Counted from the stretch's first letter, positions 24,301 to 35,690 are shown. The stretch is 64,000 nucleotides of DNA from Sialis fuliginosa (GCA_961205875.1 OY540818.1:17272761-17336760), one strand, 5' to 3'. The notes: generated by a model from the sequence alone, not told the origin. A program made the numbers and translations.

Positions 24301-24842
24301 TATTATTAATGATTTATACCAATAAAATACTTCTTTTGTTTTTATATCTGACAGATGAATTCAGAATAATTTTTTACAAATATTAATTTTTTGGCTAAAA
24401 TTCCAAAATTACAGTCAATAATGAGAAATAAGGTTTTAAACAAAAGTATTTTTATAGTTTATGTAGTGTATAAACTAATTCGACTTTCTTATAAGCATTT
24501 AAAGTGAATTATTCATAATTTGATTTTGATCGTTCATTGCATCTAGATTTACATTATTTTTGACTCAGACTGTACGTGCCATACATCCTTAAATAAGTTA
24601 CTTCAGAAATAAAATATCGGTCACATTCATCACTTTAAATACAACGACCAAACTTTCATAAAAACTTTACAACAAATATTATGTAGTTTCATTAACTTTT
24701 ATAACGCTCGAAAGAAAAAAATATGGCAGTAGAAGAGCCATTAACACCGCTAACGACAAAATATGATACAAAACAAACAAAATCGCGAACACATAAAATC
24801 TAAGTACACAACAAAAAGCAAGACGGTCGAAATTAAACCTGC

Positions 24843-24965
24843 AAAAAGCGTGGGGTGTCTGCGGCCGGCCACCGATGGTGGAGGCGCTGGCGAGTTGTAG
24901 AACGATCGGTGTTAAAGTGTTTCAGACGTGTATATGTTCTGTGTAAGGTAAGGTCTGGCAAATGT
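24843..24965 (+). promoter_or_regulatory. GC-rich islet with donor-like site (possible alternative first exon)
   Basis: GTCTGCGGCCGGCCACCG, then GGTGGAGGCGCTGGCGAG, is a sharply GC-rich patch, followed by TGTGTAAG|GTAAGG at about 24945, a strong donor consensus. No ATG-led frame exists (the long frame starts at GTG). It could be a non-coding first exon for an isoform starting at the Ig domains, or simply an unrelated sequence. Confidence 0.2.
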
Positions 24966-24969
24966 AACT

Positions 24970-25602
24970 TAACTCAATCGTTCCCGAGGTTTTTTTTTGT
25001 TACCGATATTGCTGATTTTTCTGTCATCAATTCATATCTATATACAGTGTATTCCAAGATGGTTAAGCCATAGGAAATTTAACATAGGGACAATTAGAAG
25101 TGTTGTAGTAACCTTTGATCAAATTTAACGATATGTGATTGGTGCATTTTGAATTGCTGCCTCGAAACTAACTGATAATTTTTTAATTAATCAACAGTAT
25201 TTTGTTCTCAACTTTAATTTCATTAATTTAAGCATCCTAGATAAAATTATAATAATATTTTTTGACAGATATAAATTTGAAAACAAAATACTGATTACTA
25301 TTTTATTAAATTTTGTGGCGGCATTTCAAAATGCACCAATCATCATCGTTAAATTTGACCAAAGGTTACTACAACATTTCTAATTGCCCCCATGTTAAAT
25401 TTCCTATGGCTTAATCAACTTGGAATACACTGTATGTATACTAAAACTCCAGAACGTTGGTAATTGCATTGTTGATGTATTCAGTCGAATACTCGAAAAT
25501 AAGTATGATTTCAAACCAATTAAAATTAAAATAATCTTACATCAAACGCAAAATCTTAAAAAAAAAAGCGCTCTGTTACATATATGTAACGCTGGGCACG
25601 AT
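24970..25602 (+). repeat. Dispersed repeat G, interrupted by a MITE
   Basis: Left part 24970-25042 (TTAACTCAATCGTT, TTTTTCTGTCATCAATTCAT) and right part 25435-25602 (TGTATACTAAAACTCCAGAA, TATGTAACGCTGGGCACGAT) match the continuous copy at 57855-58080. The 388-bp element sits exactly between them. Confidence 0.85.
25045..25432. mobile_element. 388-bp TA-flanked palindromic MITE, copy 1
   Basis: Its ends are CAGTGTATTCCAAG and its inverse, flanked by TA. The left and right halves are inverted copies of each other over about 190 bp each, for example GTTGTAGTAACCTTTGATCA against its inverse near 25360. It is inserted into another repeat whose uninterrupted form is at 57855-58080. Confidence 0.92.
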
Positions 25603-25607
25603 TGGGT

Positions 25608-26140
25608 AAAAAATAAAACGGCCAAGTGCGTGTTGGGCACGCACATGATAGGTTTCCTTAGTCATTACGATTTATAAACAAGAGTTATTTCAATTTTTTT
25701 TATAAACTATATACGTTATAATTTCCATTGAAAGTACTAACTAAAAGCTACATATTTTTTTAGATTTTTTGAATCGATAGTTTAGAAAGTAGAATGTGGG
25801 AGGGGATGCTCTGATAACGACATTTAAATGCAAATATATTGTGACTGAAGGGTTAAAATCAAAAGGTCATACAACATTTTTATGTTGCATTTTAGGAGAC
25901 CTATCTAAAGTAAGTGAAAAAAAAATGAGTTCACTTTTCAGTCTAATAGAGGGGGGTCCAAAATAATTTTGAGAGGGATTCGTTATAATTTTCAGTGGAA
26001 GTACTAATTAAAAGCTTCATTCTTGAATTTTTTCAGATTTTTGAATAGATAGTTTAGAACGCAAATATATCGTGACTGAAGGGTTAAAATCAAAATATCA
26101 TTTGACATTTTTTATTGCATTTTAGGAAGGTGACTAGAAA
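25608..26140 (+). repeat. Dispersed repeat D (AAAACGGCCAAGTGCGTG...)
   Basis: It matches 56619-57115. It includes GTTGGGCACGCACATGATAG, ATATTGTGACTGAAGGGTTA (repeated within the copy) and a GGGGGGTCCAAAAT block. The type resembles the tails of insect non-LTR or Helitron-like repeats. Confidence 0.6.
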
Positions 26141-28194
26141 AAGATTTCAATAAGTACGAAAATTGTTGTAAAAATTTAGAATTACTATGTAACTGCGGCC
26201 TTCTAACAATGTTAGGTTGTCTATGAGGTCCGTAGAGCAATTTAGGTTGGCCAGGCCTGTATTAGTATAACAAATTCTATATTTTAATGGATATTAATTT
26301 TAAATCATGGCGAAGCTGGTAGTAGGCAATATACAAAAAAATATCTCTGCATTTTAATTATTTCATTATACGAAAATGGAGAAGATAAATTAATAAAAGA
26401 TTAAGCTTTTTGCATCACACTGCATAATATATTAAATTCGGAACTAATTTAATTAAACATAATTACAAAAAGTGAGCTCAATTTTTATGTTGATATAAAA
26501 TTTGTATTTAAAATAATTACATTATTTAATTTAAGTATAAAATCTCTTAAGGATATATTATTATGGCAGGTACAGGAATCAAAAATATTGTAAATCTAGA
26601 TGCAATGAACGAATCAAATTATAATAATAATAACTTTCAAACTATGCATTAAAACTTTCTTAAAGTTTATGTAGGTACTTTAGATTATCTTAGCAATAAC
26701 TTCTCTATTTTTCGTGGAAATTAGATATCCTTAATTGGACATTGAACTACCTTGTAAACATCGTATCAAACAGTAAGAAAGACAGTTAAACAATATTTAT
26801 ATCATAAAATATACATAGGTGCATTAAATTAAAAACGAATAAATGTGTGTACTTATAAAGTTTGGCGACCCCTGGTGTAGCTAGCACAAACGAGTGTGTG
26901 TTAATAGAGACGGTGATGATTGCTATAAACGCTGACGCGCTGTTTCTACGATTGCCAGCGTCGCAAAGTGCTGTACCATGCGGGTACATTCAAGTCGAAA
27001 TGCATTTTATGTATATATCAACTTGTGTCTCATATAACATATGTACGCGTTTTTTTTACAGAATAGTATTCGATAGATGACCCTTTTTGCTTCCTCACAA
27101 TATCGAAGATACGAGAAGCTTTGTGATCGTTTAAGATTGAGACAAAAAAAAATTTCTCCGATTTCAAAATTTCTTGTCTGTCTCCTGAATCCTTGTCACA
27201 CGCATAACTCATGAACCACTGAACCGATGTTATTGAAACTTGGTCGGATGGTTGAGGATTGTCCCATTTCAAAATCATCAAAATCGTGTGTAAAGGGGAG
27301 GGGTGACATCCCAAAATATTAATTTTTTCAAGATATCTTAAGAACGACACAAGTTACGTGAAAATTTTATAGAATATTTCAAAAGTTGACAAGTTAATAA
27401 ATATATACAAATATATATTTGGTAAGTGTATACATACATACATGTATAAAATATGTGTTGTAAAATAATACATAAATCATATATTCACATAAATTTGATT
27501 TAGATTTCTTTCCAATATATGTATAGATATTTTTCAAATATAAATTCGCTATACTGAATAGGGGCGGACTGCAGAATTTTTTACCAGTTTGATAAGCGAT
27601 CCCATACACATCGATTAGTGATGTCACTCTAATCTATTAGCAAACAGTTTTTGTGCAATATTTCAACTGCAAGTGACAAATGATTCGATGACCCTATAGG
27701 TTTGATGCATCGTTTTGTTATTTTTTTACTGATTGATAAACATACTAAAACTTTATCGTCATAGATCACTTCATTACGATATAAATTTTTTGAGATAACT
27801 TAATCTAAACGTGCTAAAAATGACAATTTTGGCAATACTTAAAAAATTATTAGCAACTTTGTAAGTTTTCGTTCATGGTAAAAAATGATACAATCTTTTT
27901 TCATTACAATGATTTTTTACTTTTTACTGTACGTATTTTTTCGCCGATATATATATTGTTATATTTATATGTAGTAAAGTCCATTGGGTCACTGCGTGTC
28001 TACTCTATTAATAAAAATACCATATACATCTAGACTTTAAATATTGGAATACTATTACACTAAATTCGTTCCTGAAACCAAAGCAAAATAAATTTTGTTT
28101 CTTGACATCTACAAATATTTCCGTTTCTATACACACATAATAAACACATACCTTTATATATATATTTGATAATATACTGTAAGAAAAATAACAT
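26141..28194. other. Intron sequence with a repeat A fragment and hAT-type end
   Basis: 27088-27380 is repeat A. 26858-26875 is a TTTGGCGACCCCTG end followed by a GC-rich stretch (26876-26990) whose frames on both strands are unsupported. Confidence 0.55.
27088..27380 (+). repeat. Repeat family A, truncated copy
   Basis: It has the same start TGCTTCCTC and the GTGATCGTTT and GAAACTTGGTCGGATGG blocks. It breaks off after AAAATTTTATAGAATATTTC. The frame predicted on its minus strand is a shadow shared by all copies. Confidence 0.7.
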
Positions 28195-28203
28195 TTTGAA
28201 ACT

Positions 28204-29020
28204 AGGTACCTTAAATTAGCACAACAAATGATCGCTCGAAAACGAAATTCGTATAAACATATTTAGTGCTAATTTAATACTACAAAAAAAAATCACATTG
28301 GAGCGATACGTTGTATTTTAGCTCATGTATGCTAGCTTATTGTTTAAGTTAGCACAAATTATCAAAAACACAATCAAAGTGGTGTACTAGATTAGCGCAA
28401 ATTTAGTGCTAATTTCGTACAATATTAAAAAATTATAACTGAACCCTTAATTTTGACAAATTTAAAATCCTTTTACGTGAAAATGCTAACTTCATTCTTT
28501 AGCTAGCACACCTGCTCGTAATTTAAAAAAATTAAAGTTTTAAGATCGTACGAAATTTGCACTAAATATGCGCTAATAAGGTACATTGGTTGCATTTTCT
28601 ACAATGATGTGTGCTAAATTAAACACATGCGCTAAAATACAACTAATCGCTCCAAAGTAGTTTTTTTCGTAGTATTAAACTAGCACTAAATATGTCGTTT
28701 TCGAGCGATCAATTCGACACATTTAAGTCTTAAGTCAGCGCCCACTAATACTTATTTTCGAATACATTGATAAATAATTGCTTCTGAATTTGTCTGAATT
28801 AGCACTAAATGTTTGACACCTGATTTGTTAAGATTTGTCCTTATTTTACTTGAGTGTGCTGGCTTAAATCTTAAGCTGGCACACTCGCTCGTAATTTTTT
28901 TAATAAAAGAGTTATACCTACATTATTTTTTGCGTACTAAATTAGCATTAAATAGGCTCTAATTTAGTATACTTCTTTTATCGATGTGTGCTAAATTTAT
29001 TGTGTTAATTGAAGGTACCT
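28204..29020. mobile_element. Mutator-like (MULE-type) non-autonomous foldback element
   Basis: The 817-bp element has ends AGGTACCTTAAATTAGCACA and the inverted AGGTACCTTCAATTAACACA. It is flanked by a perfect 9-bp direct duplication, TTTGAAACT, at 28195-28203 and 29021-29029. A 9-bp duplication is typical of Mutator-like elements. Inside are further inverted blocks, for example GAGCGATACGTTGTATTTTAGC-type sequence around 28291-28322 matched in reverse at about 28629-28655. It carries no transposase frame, so it depends on an autonomous relative. A second copy lies at 1-424. Confidence 0.85.
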
Positions 29021-29314
29021 TTTGAAACTTTAGTTACGCGTTTAATACACATAGTGAAAAAATATAAATGAATTGGAAAGTTTTATAATAAGTTTAATAT
29101 TTAATTAGCTACGTGGTTTTGTTTCGATCTGCCAAGAGGCATGTTCTTTCTATTTAGATCTCTATTACATTCGTAATCTTAACTCTTCCTAATTCTAATA
29201 AATTCAATTAGCTTTCCTTCATCGAACTTCCGTAAAAGTTTTTAATTTAATTGAGCTTGCTAATAAAATTTACTTATTGTAAGTAAAATAGTCTTATGCG
29301 ATGGTATATTTTTA

Positions 29315-29665
29315 TGGTTGATATATGTTCAGGACACTCAAACGAATCTATTGTGACCACATAAACTAAATTTGGACAAAAATTATCTCTTCCAGAGGGC
29401 TTAAAAGACGTAAAAATGTATATTTTTGGGGAAATAGTTTAAAAATTAATAACTTTTGTTAAAATCATCCAAATGACTCGTATTTAGCCTCAAATTGTTC
29501 CAAAGAATAATGTTCAACCATAATTTTAACCAATAAAAATTGCTAATGTTTAAGGGTAAGTAACGTAATTTTTTGAAAAACTACCTTTTTACTAAAATTT
29601 AAATAAAAACATCAGTGTTAAATATTTTTTAGTAAAACCAACATAGATATCTTCTATTTGTACAT
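29315..29665 (+). repeat. Second copy of the 20483 repeat
   Basis: It has the same order of blocks, with small deletions around 29490-29530. It lies in the same orientation. Confidence 0.7.
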
Positions 29666-30977
29666 ACAAACAAAATACTGTCATTATTTTTTAATATAAA
29701 ATTAAAATGATTCCTATCAAAATTAAAATGAGTTCGTAAGATTATTAAAAAATACTTCTAGGAAAGTAATATATTACAAATCTAAAAATATATCCAGTTA
29801 TATTAAAATATAATTAATTATTAACTAATTAATGTAAAGTAAGAGTTTTCATATTATACGAAATGCTATTTTTGTGTTTTAATTAAAAATGTTTGAGTCA
29901 GTTAGTGTGTTTCAGTGTTTCCTTTCAAACAGTAAATGATTTATTTCCTCGGATTTGACATTATTCATAAAACCATCCATATGTGCACGTATCATGCGAA
30001 ACGAAAATAAATACGATATTTAAAACTTAGATATCGGTTCTTTTTTATAGAATTGTTGATACAAATCGAATACCATATTTTATTCCTTGAACGAATCGAT
30101 ATAAAAATACATTTTCGTGTATGTAAGTATGTACATTTTAATGCTATGTTTTCTTATATTTTTTACATAAAGTAAAGCTTTCTAGCTGAATTTTTCACTT
30201 TGAAATAAAATTGTTTTTTTTGATTTTTGATATATAGAAAGAGAAACTTGTTTGTATATTATTTCAGATGTATATTTGAATAATTGTTAAACATATACGT
30301 ATTTTAATAAAATGTAATAAATTTGATGATGAAATATAGTATTGATTATAATAATAATATGTATGAGCAATTATAATTTAGAATTTTAATTATTGATAAG
30401 TGTTAATTGCCCATTATAATAAAATTTATACAAAATAGAATTCAATATCATTGATTTCAATAAGTAATTAAAACAAATTACAGAATCAGAACATTTTCAA
30501 TTGAAATAAAGATATGGTAATTACCGATTAGCATTTTAATTATTTTTGTATTGGTTGGAAACTCTGTATCGATTAATAAACTGGAAAGAATAAATATTTA
30601 GAAATATTAATTTATAATAATTTCTTTTTATTTTGATTTATTGATTTTTTCAAGAAGGGTTTTTGGGTATGAGGATCCCGAATTCGACATCAATTTTTTT
30701 CTTGAGCGTCACCTGGTGCTAGTTTTATAAACAATTAGAATTTAGAGTACTTTCACATAGGGGGGTAGCCGAGGTCGGTTGGAAAATTGGCCCACCTTAA
30801 TATACAGGATGATTTACAACTAGTGTAAAAAAATTTAACAGTAGATTGAAGATGTAATTTTAAGCAAAAAACCTTGTGTGAACCTATGTCCGGAAATTCT
30901 TCGTGAGGGAGCTAATTCGTGGGATTATTTCTTATGTTTGAGTAAAGTACATAATTTTATTTTTGTTTTGTTTTCAG
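29666..30977. other. End of the 28.8-kb intron
   Basis: It is very AT-rich, with an ATACAGGATGATTTACAAC repeat end near 30800. The acceptor tract TTTTGTTTTGTTTTCAG leads into the Ig1 exon. Confidence 0.6.
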
Positions 30978-31115
30978 GATCAGCTGCAGTTAAACCGATA
31001 ATTGTACACGAAGGTGAGAATTTACGTATGAGATGTGCAGCAACCGGTCAACCAAGGCCGCTGGTAGAATGGAGGAAGGTTGATGGTTCAATAATACCCC
31101 TAGGATCATGGCAAG
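30978..31115 (+). CDS. Exon: N-terminal half of Ig domain 1
   Basis: The exon encodes residues 45-90, phase 1-1. It holds the front half of an I-set immunoglobulin domain: a VKPIIVHEGENLRMRC B-strand region with the first core cysteine (C64), the typical G-x-P-x-P turn (GQPRP), and the invariant tryptophan (W76 in VEWRK) followed by the D-G-S turn. The acceptor is TTGTTTTCAG and the donor is GCAAG|GTATTT. Joined to the next exon it completes a normal Ig fold with cysteine spacing C64-C114. A 'GTCAGGGAA' repeat copy begins about 35 bp past the donor. Ig domains in colmedins are extracellular and probably mediate adhesion; the partner is not known from sequence. Confidence 0.92.
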
Positions 31116-31149
31116 GTATTTTTTATAGCTAAATGTAGGATATCTAATA

Positions 31150-31389
31150 AGGTCTGGAAAGTCAGCGAATTTATTTAAAATTCTGAAAAGTCAGGGAATT
31201 TATTAATTTTTTTTAGAAAATCAGGAAAAAAAAGAAAAAGGTCATTGAATTGAATGTAAAATTTTCAAGTTATAACCAAAAAAAAAAAAAATATTCAAAT
31301 TTTATTTCTGCACATTCTTGCTCAAGAAATTTTGAATCTGTGGTCAGGGAAAAGTCAGGGAATTTTATTTTCAAAAATCAGTCCCTGCA
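31150..31389 (+). repeat. GTCAGGGAA repeat (family E), copy 1
   Basis: Repeated AAAGTCAGGGAATTT motifs start 35 bp past the exon donor at 31115 and end AAAAATCAGTCCCTGCAG. It is related to 44350-44646 and 60995-61258 and lies in the same orientation. Confidence 0.75.
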
Positions 31390-31644
31390 GTCTTAAACGT
31401 TATTGTTTTTTAGATTGATGGGCTTTTTTTGTAATTCTCATGAACTCATGTTACTAATAAAACAACTGACTCTTTATTAAATCAATTTAATTACCGCAAA
31501 GTTCACAAATATAGTTTATGTTTGTTCTCCTGTAATGAACAACGTACAACCAGTAATAAACACACAGTGATGAGTACTTGAGAAGATAACAAAATGATAC
31601 AGTTAAATGAATATAGATTAATATTCAGTAATGGCAGTAATGAA

Positions 31645-31827
31645 CAGTGCCGTAGCGAGCATAATTGGCGCCCGGGGCACGATACCTTTTTGGCACCCCC
31701 GAAAAACATAAAGTAATATAATATATAGAATATCGTCGTCTTGGGGACCATTTGGCGCCCCTCCGCGAGTGGCGCCCGGGGCATGATAGACCCCCTTGCC
31801 CCCCCCCTCCCCCTCGCTTCGCCACTG
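31645..31827. mobile_element. hAT-like MITE, perfect 8-bp duplication
   Basis: The element is 183 bp. Its ends are CAGTGCCGTAGCGAG and the inverse of CTCGCTTCGCCACTG. GTAATGAA is duplicated at 31637-31644 and 31828-31835. GGCGCCCGGGGCA occurs twice inside. Minus-strand frames over it are GC shadows. Confidence 0.92.
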
Positions 31828-31835
31828 GTAATGAA

Positions 31836-33032
31836 ATAACAGCAGATATTTTTAATTTAGTACATTTAATTTTAAAATGTTCAAAACTGATGCCAGTACC
31901 TTAACTAATTGTAAAATTTGTATTGTTAGTTTTTATCGTATTGCATATATTAAATACGACAAGAAACAAATTTTATTACTTGCATCAGTTCCTAAATATT
32001 CTCCAACAGGTCATTTTCTGCTTTCATTCTCTTTTCTTCGAAAAATTAGCAATTATCCCTCATTTCAACTTATGGTGTAATTACTATGATATAACAGAAA
32101 TTACGGTAATAATATGGAGTCCTGCTAATTGCCAATGTTTTTCAAACCAATTACATACGCGTGCCAAGTGTTTCTTTTCGAATGCCTTTTATCTAAGAAC
32201 GTTTGTTTATCTTAAAATATCTGCCTTGGGAACCACGGGACTTTCTTATACGTAATCCTAACAGTGAATAGTATGCGTGATTCATATTTTATTAAAACAT
32301 TTCCGACAAACTAACAATATTATTCTCTCCATTATATAGCAAATGATTTTTTTAACGTAATAACTGAAAACGGATGTTTACTCTTGTAAATTTTTTAATT
32401 TTCGAATTATTTTTGAAATAAGAAAAAAATGTTTTAGATAAAAAAATTTTTTTTCCAAAAATAATTGTTTTATGTAATTATTTAGATTCACCTTTTTTAT
32501 GTTATTGCAGAAATAAAAAACTACATTCATTTTAGTTATGATTCATAGCATTTAGGTATCATAATTGTTTTAATTTTATTTCAATTAATGTGTTTCTTTT
32601 ATTTGGTGATATCTACTTTTTATTATTTTTATTATTATTTTTTTATTTTCAAACAATTTATTTTCTCGAAAAAATCTTTAATGAAACATTATACTACTGT
32701 ACTCAATTTTGGACTTAAATTTTATCGGTGTACTGCTAACAATTGGGGTTAGAAGTAATATTCTATAGTACATTCGTAATTCATATAATTATAAATTAAA
32801 AGTTAGTAAAAATTCAACTGCCCACCCTTTCGAATGCAAGAAAGATTATTTATATTATTATTATTATTAATTGGGTCTTCTGATTTATAAATATGTATCA
32901 CCCACTTCAGAATACATTAAAAAAGTCAGCAATTAAAAAAAATTAACACACTTTTCCCTTTCGTACGAAACACAATCCAGATAAAAAAATATATAAAACT
33001 CCACTTAACGTTATTAATGTTTCTATTTTCAG
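31836..33032. other. Intron inside Ig1, right part
   Basis: No terminal-repeat element was recognised. The 67- and 110-codon frames at 31877-32255 have the composition of intron and no domain. Confidence 0.6.
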
Positions 33033-33161
33033 CCGTGTCTGTTCAAGGCCACACACTGAACTTGACGCGTATCAATAGGGCCCACATGGGGGAGTACATG
33101 TGCGTGGCAGATAATGGAGTGCCTCCGTCGGCGAACCAAACCTTCAATGTGGAGGTTCATT
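33033..33161 (+). CDS. Exon: C-terminal half of Ig domain 1
   Basis: The exon encodes residues 91-133, phase 1-1. It contains the Ig signature LNLTRINRAHMGEYMCVADN with the second core cysteine C114, followed by GVPPSANQTFNVEVH. This is the 'ADNGVPP' form seen in I-set domains of insect cell-surface Ig proteins. Sequons are NLT and NQT. The acceptor is TCTATTTTCAG and the donor is CATT|GTGAGT. A split Ig domain with an internal phase-1 intron contrasts with Ig2, which is on a single exon. The base composition is sharply higher in GC than the flanks. Confidence 0.93.
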
Positions 33162-33424
33162 GTGAGTACATATCAATTTACTCTCTTTGATAATTATCAA
33201 GACAGTTGTATACAATTGTTTTTTTTTTTATTTACTTTTTTTTAAAATAGCAAATTATAGCTATTCTAAAATATCGAAATTGCAAGGCTATTAGCCCCCG
33301 AGAAATACAATTGTTTTATTTTTTTTTGGATTTACTTTTAAAAAAAATAGCAATTGTCAAATATTGGAATTGCAATGCTATAGCCCCCCGATAAATATAA
33401 ATAAAATAATAAAATGTGGTGTAT

Positions 33425-34215
33425 GCCATAAAGGTTCCGAAGAACGTACTACGTGGACTGTTTAGAACTACAGGTGCATTTTTGAGTTAGAAATTTTTTT
33501 TTTTAAATAAGGGTTCCGAAGTACCTACATGCTACGTGGAATGTTTGGAGCCATGCATTTTTGAATGGGAAAAAAAGTGTCAAGTTCTACTAATTGAGAT
33601 GTACGTTTTGACAACCCACATTCCTAAATATGAAAATAAAAAATTCTATGACACCTCTCACTATTATTCCAAAATTTGAAATGATATTGCATACTTTAGT
33701 ATTTGTCGTTGGTAGTCCCACCAAAGCCTCGTTACCAAATTTGTTCAGATTTTTTGATAGTTACGGAGTTAGAGGGGGGGGGGCAAAATTAAATACTGCT
33801 TTTAGTCCCCTTCAGGCGCCATTTTTGAGTTAGAAAAAAATATCATATTCTACTAATTGAGATGTACATTTTGACATATCTTGGTATACAATTTTTTTGT
33901 TTTTTTTTTTTTGATTTGCTTTAAAGCACCCTGCAGGCACGATTTTTGATTTAGAAAAAAAATAGAAAAGAGTTTAAATTCCAATTGTTTGGTTATACAT
34001 TTTTTACCTAGCTATAGCTCCTTAGTGCCCCCTCTGAAAAATTATTTTTTCAATATATTTGTACATCAAAAAGGGCGTCATTTCACATATTCAGTAAAAA
34101 TTTCAAGTTTCTAGCTTATATAGTTTACGAGCTATTTAGCTTTGAGTAAAAAGGACGGACGGACGGACGACAAAGTGTGATTAATAGGGCTTCTTCGGAA
34201 CCCAAAAAATCTCGT
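33425..34215 (+). repeat. Dispersed repeat with GGTTCCGAAG and GGACGGACGG tail
   Basis: It starts with GGTTCCGAAGAACGTAC and has two degenerate internal copies of the same module (33430 and 33505). It ends AAAAGGACGGACGGACGGAC and CTTCTTCGGAACCCAAAAAA. It fills most of the intron between Ig1 and Ig2. It is non-coding. Confidence 0.6.
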
Positions 34216-34548
34216 CATATTCTACTATTGAAATCTACATTATGACACCTCACATAAAAAAAAATAAAAAAGAGGGTCAAATTCCACTGTTTTGATCATA
34301 AAAAAATAAATGTTATTTTTAGAAGCACTTTCACATGGTCAGTATTGCCAACTATATCAGAACAGCAAAAGAAGATTTAAAAATGCATTGTAGCTTTATT
34401 TTCTTATTGTTTTGTTTGCTATTACTGTCCTAGAATATGAATATAAAATATACTACACAATATATTGCAAGTCCAACTGTATATTTTATATATTTGTAAG
34501 TTTAGTGTTTAGTTAATTGAATTTTTCATAACAAATATTCTATTCCAG

Positions 34549-34866
34549 TCCCACCAATGATCCGAATTCGCAAACAAATGGTCGGTGCAGCAAACGGTAC
34601 AACAGCGACACTGGAATGCGAAGTGGAGGCCTTCCCCGATGCGGTCCGGTATTGGGAGCGTGCCGATGGCAGACTTCTCGAGTCATCCGGCTATGGCGAC
34701 GGTGGCAAATACCGTGTCGATCTGCCAGACTCACCTCCCGGAACGCCGACATACCGCAGTCAGATGAGACTGAATGTCACGCGGATTAGTCCGCACGATT
34801 ATACTCTGTATCATTGTATTGCCAAGAACGAGATGGGCGTCACAAGAGGTGTATTCACCTTGTACG
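34549..34866 (+). CDS. Exon: complete Ig domain 2
   Basis: The exon encodes residues 134-239, phase 1-1, and is one whole Ig domain. It starts FPPMIRIRKQMVGAANGTTA, followed by the first core cysteine C157 in the E-C-E-V-E-A-F-P motif, the core tryptophan W169 (VRYWER), and a Y-x-C-type end around C223 (SPHDYTLYHCIAKNEMG) with the G-strand GVFTLY. The 'EAFPxAVRYWER' segment is characteristic of the second Ig of insect two- and three-Ig proteins. Sequons include NGT and NVT. The acceptor is TATTCCAG and the donor is TACG|GTAAGT. Because the exon is symmetrical, skipping it would keep the frame. The reading frame stays open about 38 bp past the donor, but that part is intron. Confidence 0.95.
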
Positions 34867-34900
34867 GTAAGTGTTATCAATCAATTACAACCAGGAAAAA

Positions 34901-35434
34901 TTGAGGGGTATGCAGCAACAAGGAGTTAACTCCAGTTTTTATAATTTGTGGGAAAATAGAAAAAACTGTTAAAAAATGGAAAATGTATTTAAATCGCCTT
35001 TGTCTTCGTCCAACTATTTGTCACCTACCACTTCATGTTTTGGCCAAATTCCATTGAGAAATTCGTCAAATTCGCAATTCTAGTGTCAATTTTATTCTGG
35101 AGTTAACTCCTTTTTAGCCCAAATAGTTGAAAATTATTTTCTTTTTAAAGTAAGGAAGCATTGAATGAGAACAATTTTCAAGAAAATTGGTTTATTTCAA
35201 GAAAGAATACAGTAACGAGTGTTCTAACTAAATTCTAAGCCTAAAAAAAAGAGTCAGCTTCTGGAGTTAACTCCATTTTGACCCAAGCGAATGAATTCTA
35301 GCGGATACCTTGAGAACGATAGGTAACTCTTTGTTGAACCAAACGAAAGAATGATTTTTTTCCCCCAAGAAACAGTTGTTAACTCTGTTTGGCCTAAAAA
35401 TGAAGTTAACTCGTTGTTGCTGCAAATCCCTCAA
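34901..35434. mobile_element. TIR element with repeated GGAGTTAACTCC palindromes
   Basis: Its ends TTGAGGGGTATGCAGCAACA and the inverse of TTGTTGCTGCAAATCCCTCA match well. Inside, GTTAACTC occurs at least five times, three of them as the full palindrome GGAGTTAACTCC. It starts 35 bp after the Ig2 donor. Confidence 0.75.
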
Positions 35435-35449
35435 TTCTAACTCGAAATT

Positions 35450-35690
35450 TTAACGGAATTAAACGTATTGAGTGTCTCTGAATCACGTACGACCATAATC
35501 TCAATGACGTCTGTGTTTCTGTGTGTCTATGAACGCTCTACAGCCAAAACGGTGAGACTTACAGACATGAAATTTCAAACTTAAGGTTTTTGTGTACTCT
35601 AGATGTGCACCTCCTATTTTTAAAACCATAAATAAACCGGAAGCGGATGTTTACTGTTTTTCTATTTTTTGTTGCTTAAAATACAATTTT
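35450..35690 (+). repeat. Repeat with CGTACGACCAT, second copy
   Basis: It has the same blocks as 37930-38235, directly after the GTTAAC element. Its right part diverges into AAAATACAATTTTCTCGATT. Confidence 0.65.

Noticed and set aside
24855..25073. 72-codon + strand frame as a gene
   Set aside because: It begins at GTG, has a poly-T tract and runs into a MITE.
2211..30977. Extra coding exon in the 28.8-kb intron
   Set aside because: Flanking exons join in phase (GAG-like G|GA codon) with continuous family-like sequence, and no frame in the intron carries domain motifs.
31503..31825. 93- and 66-codon minus-strand frames
   Set aside because: They span a hAT-like MITE with an exact target duplication and are not conserved as protein.
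34540..34767. Other frames over the Ig2 exon
   Set aside because: Composition shadows of the true Ig2 frame.
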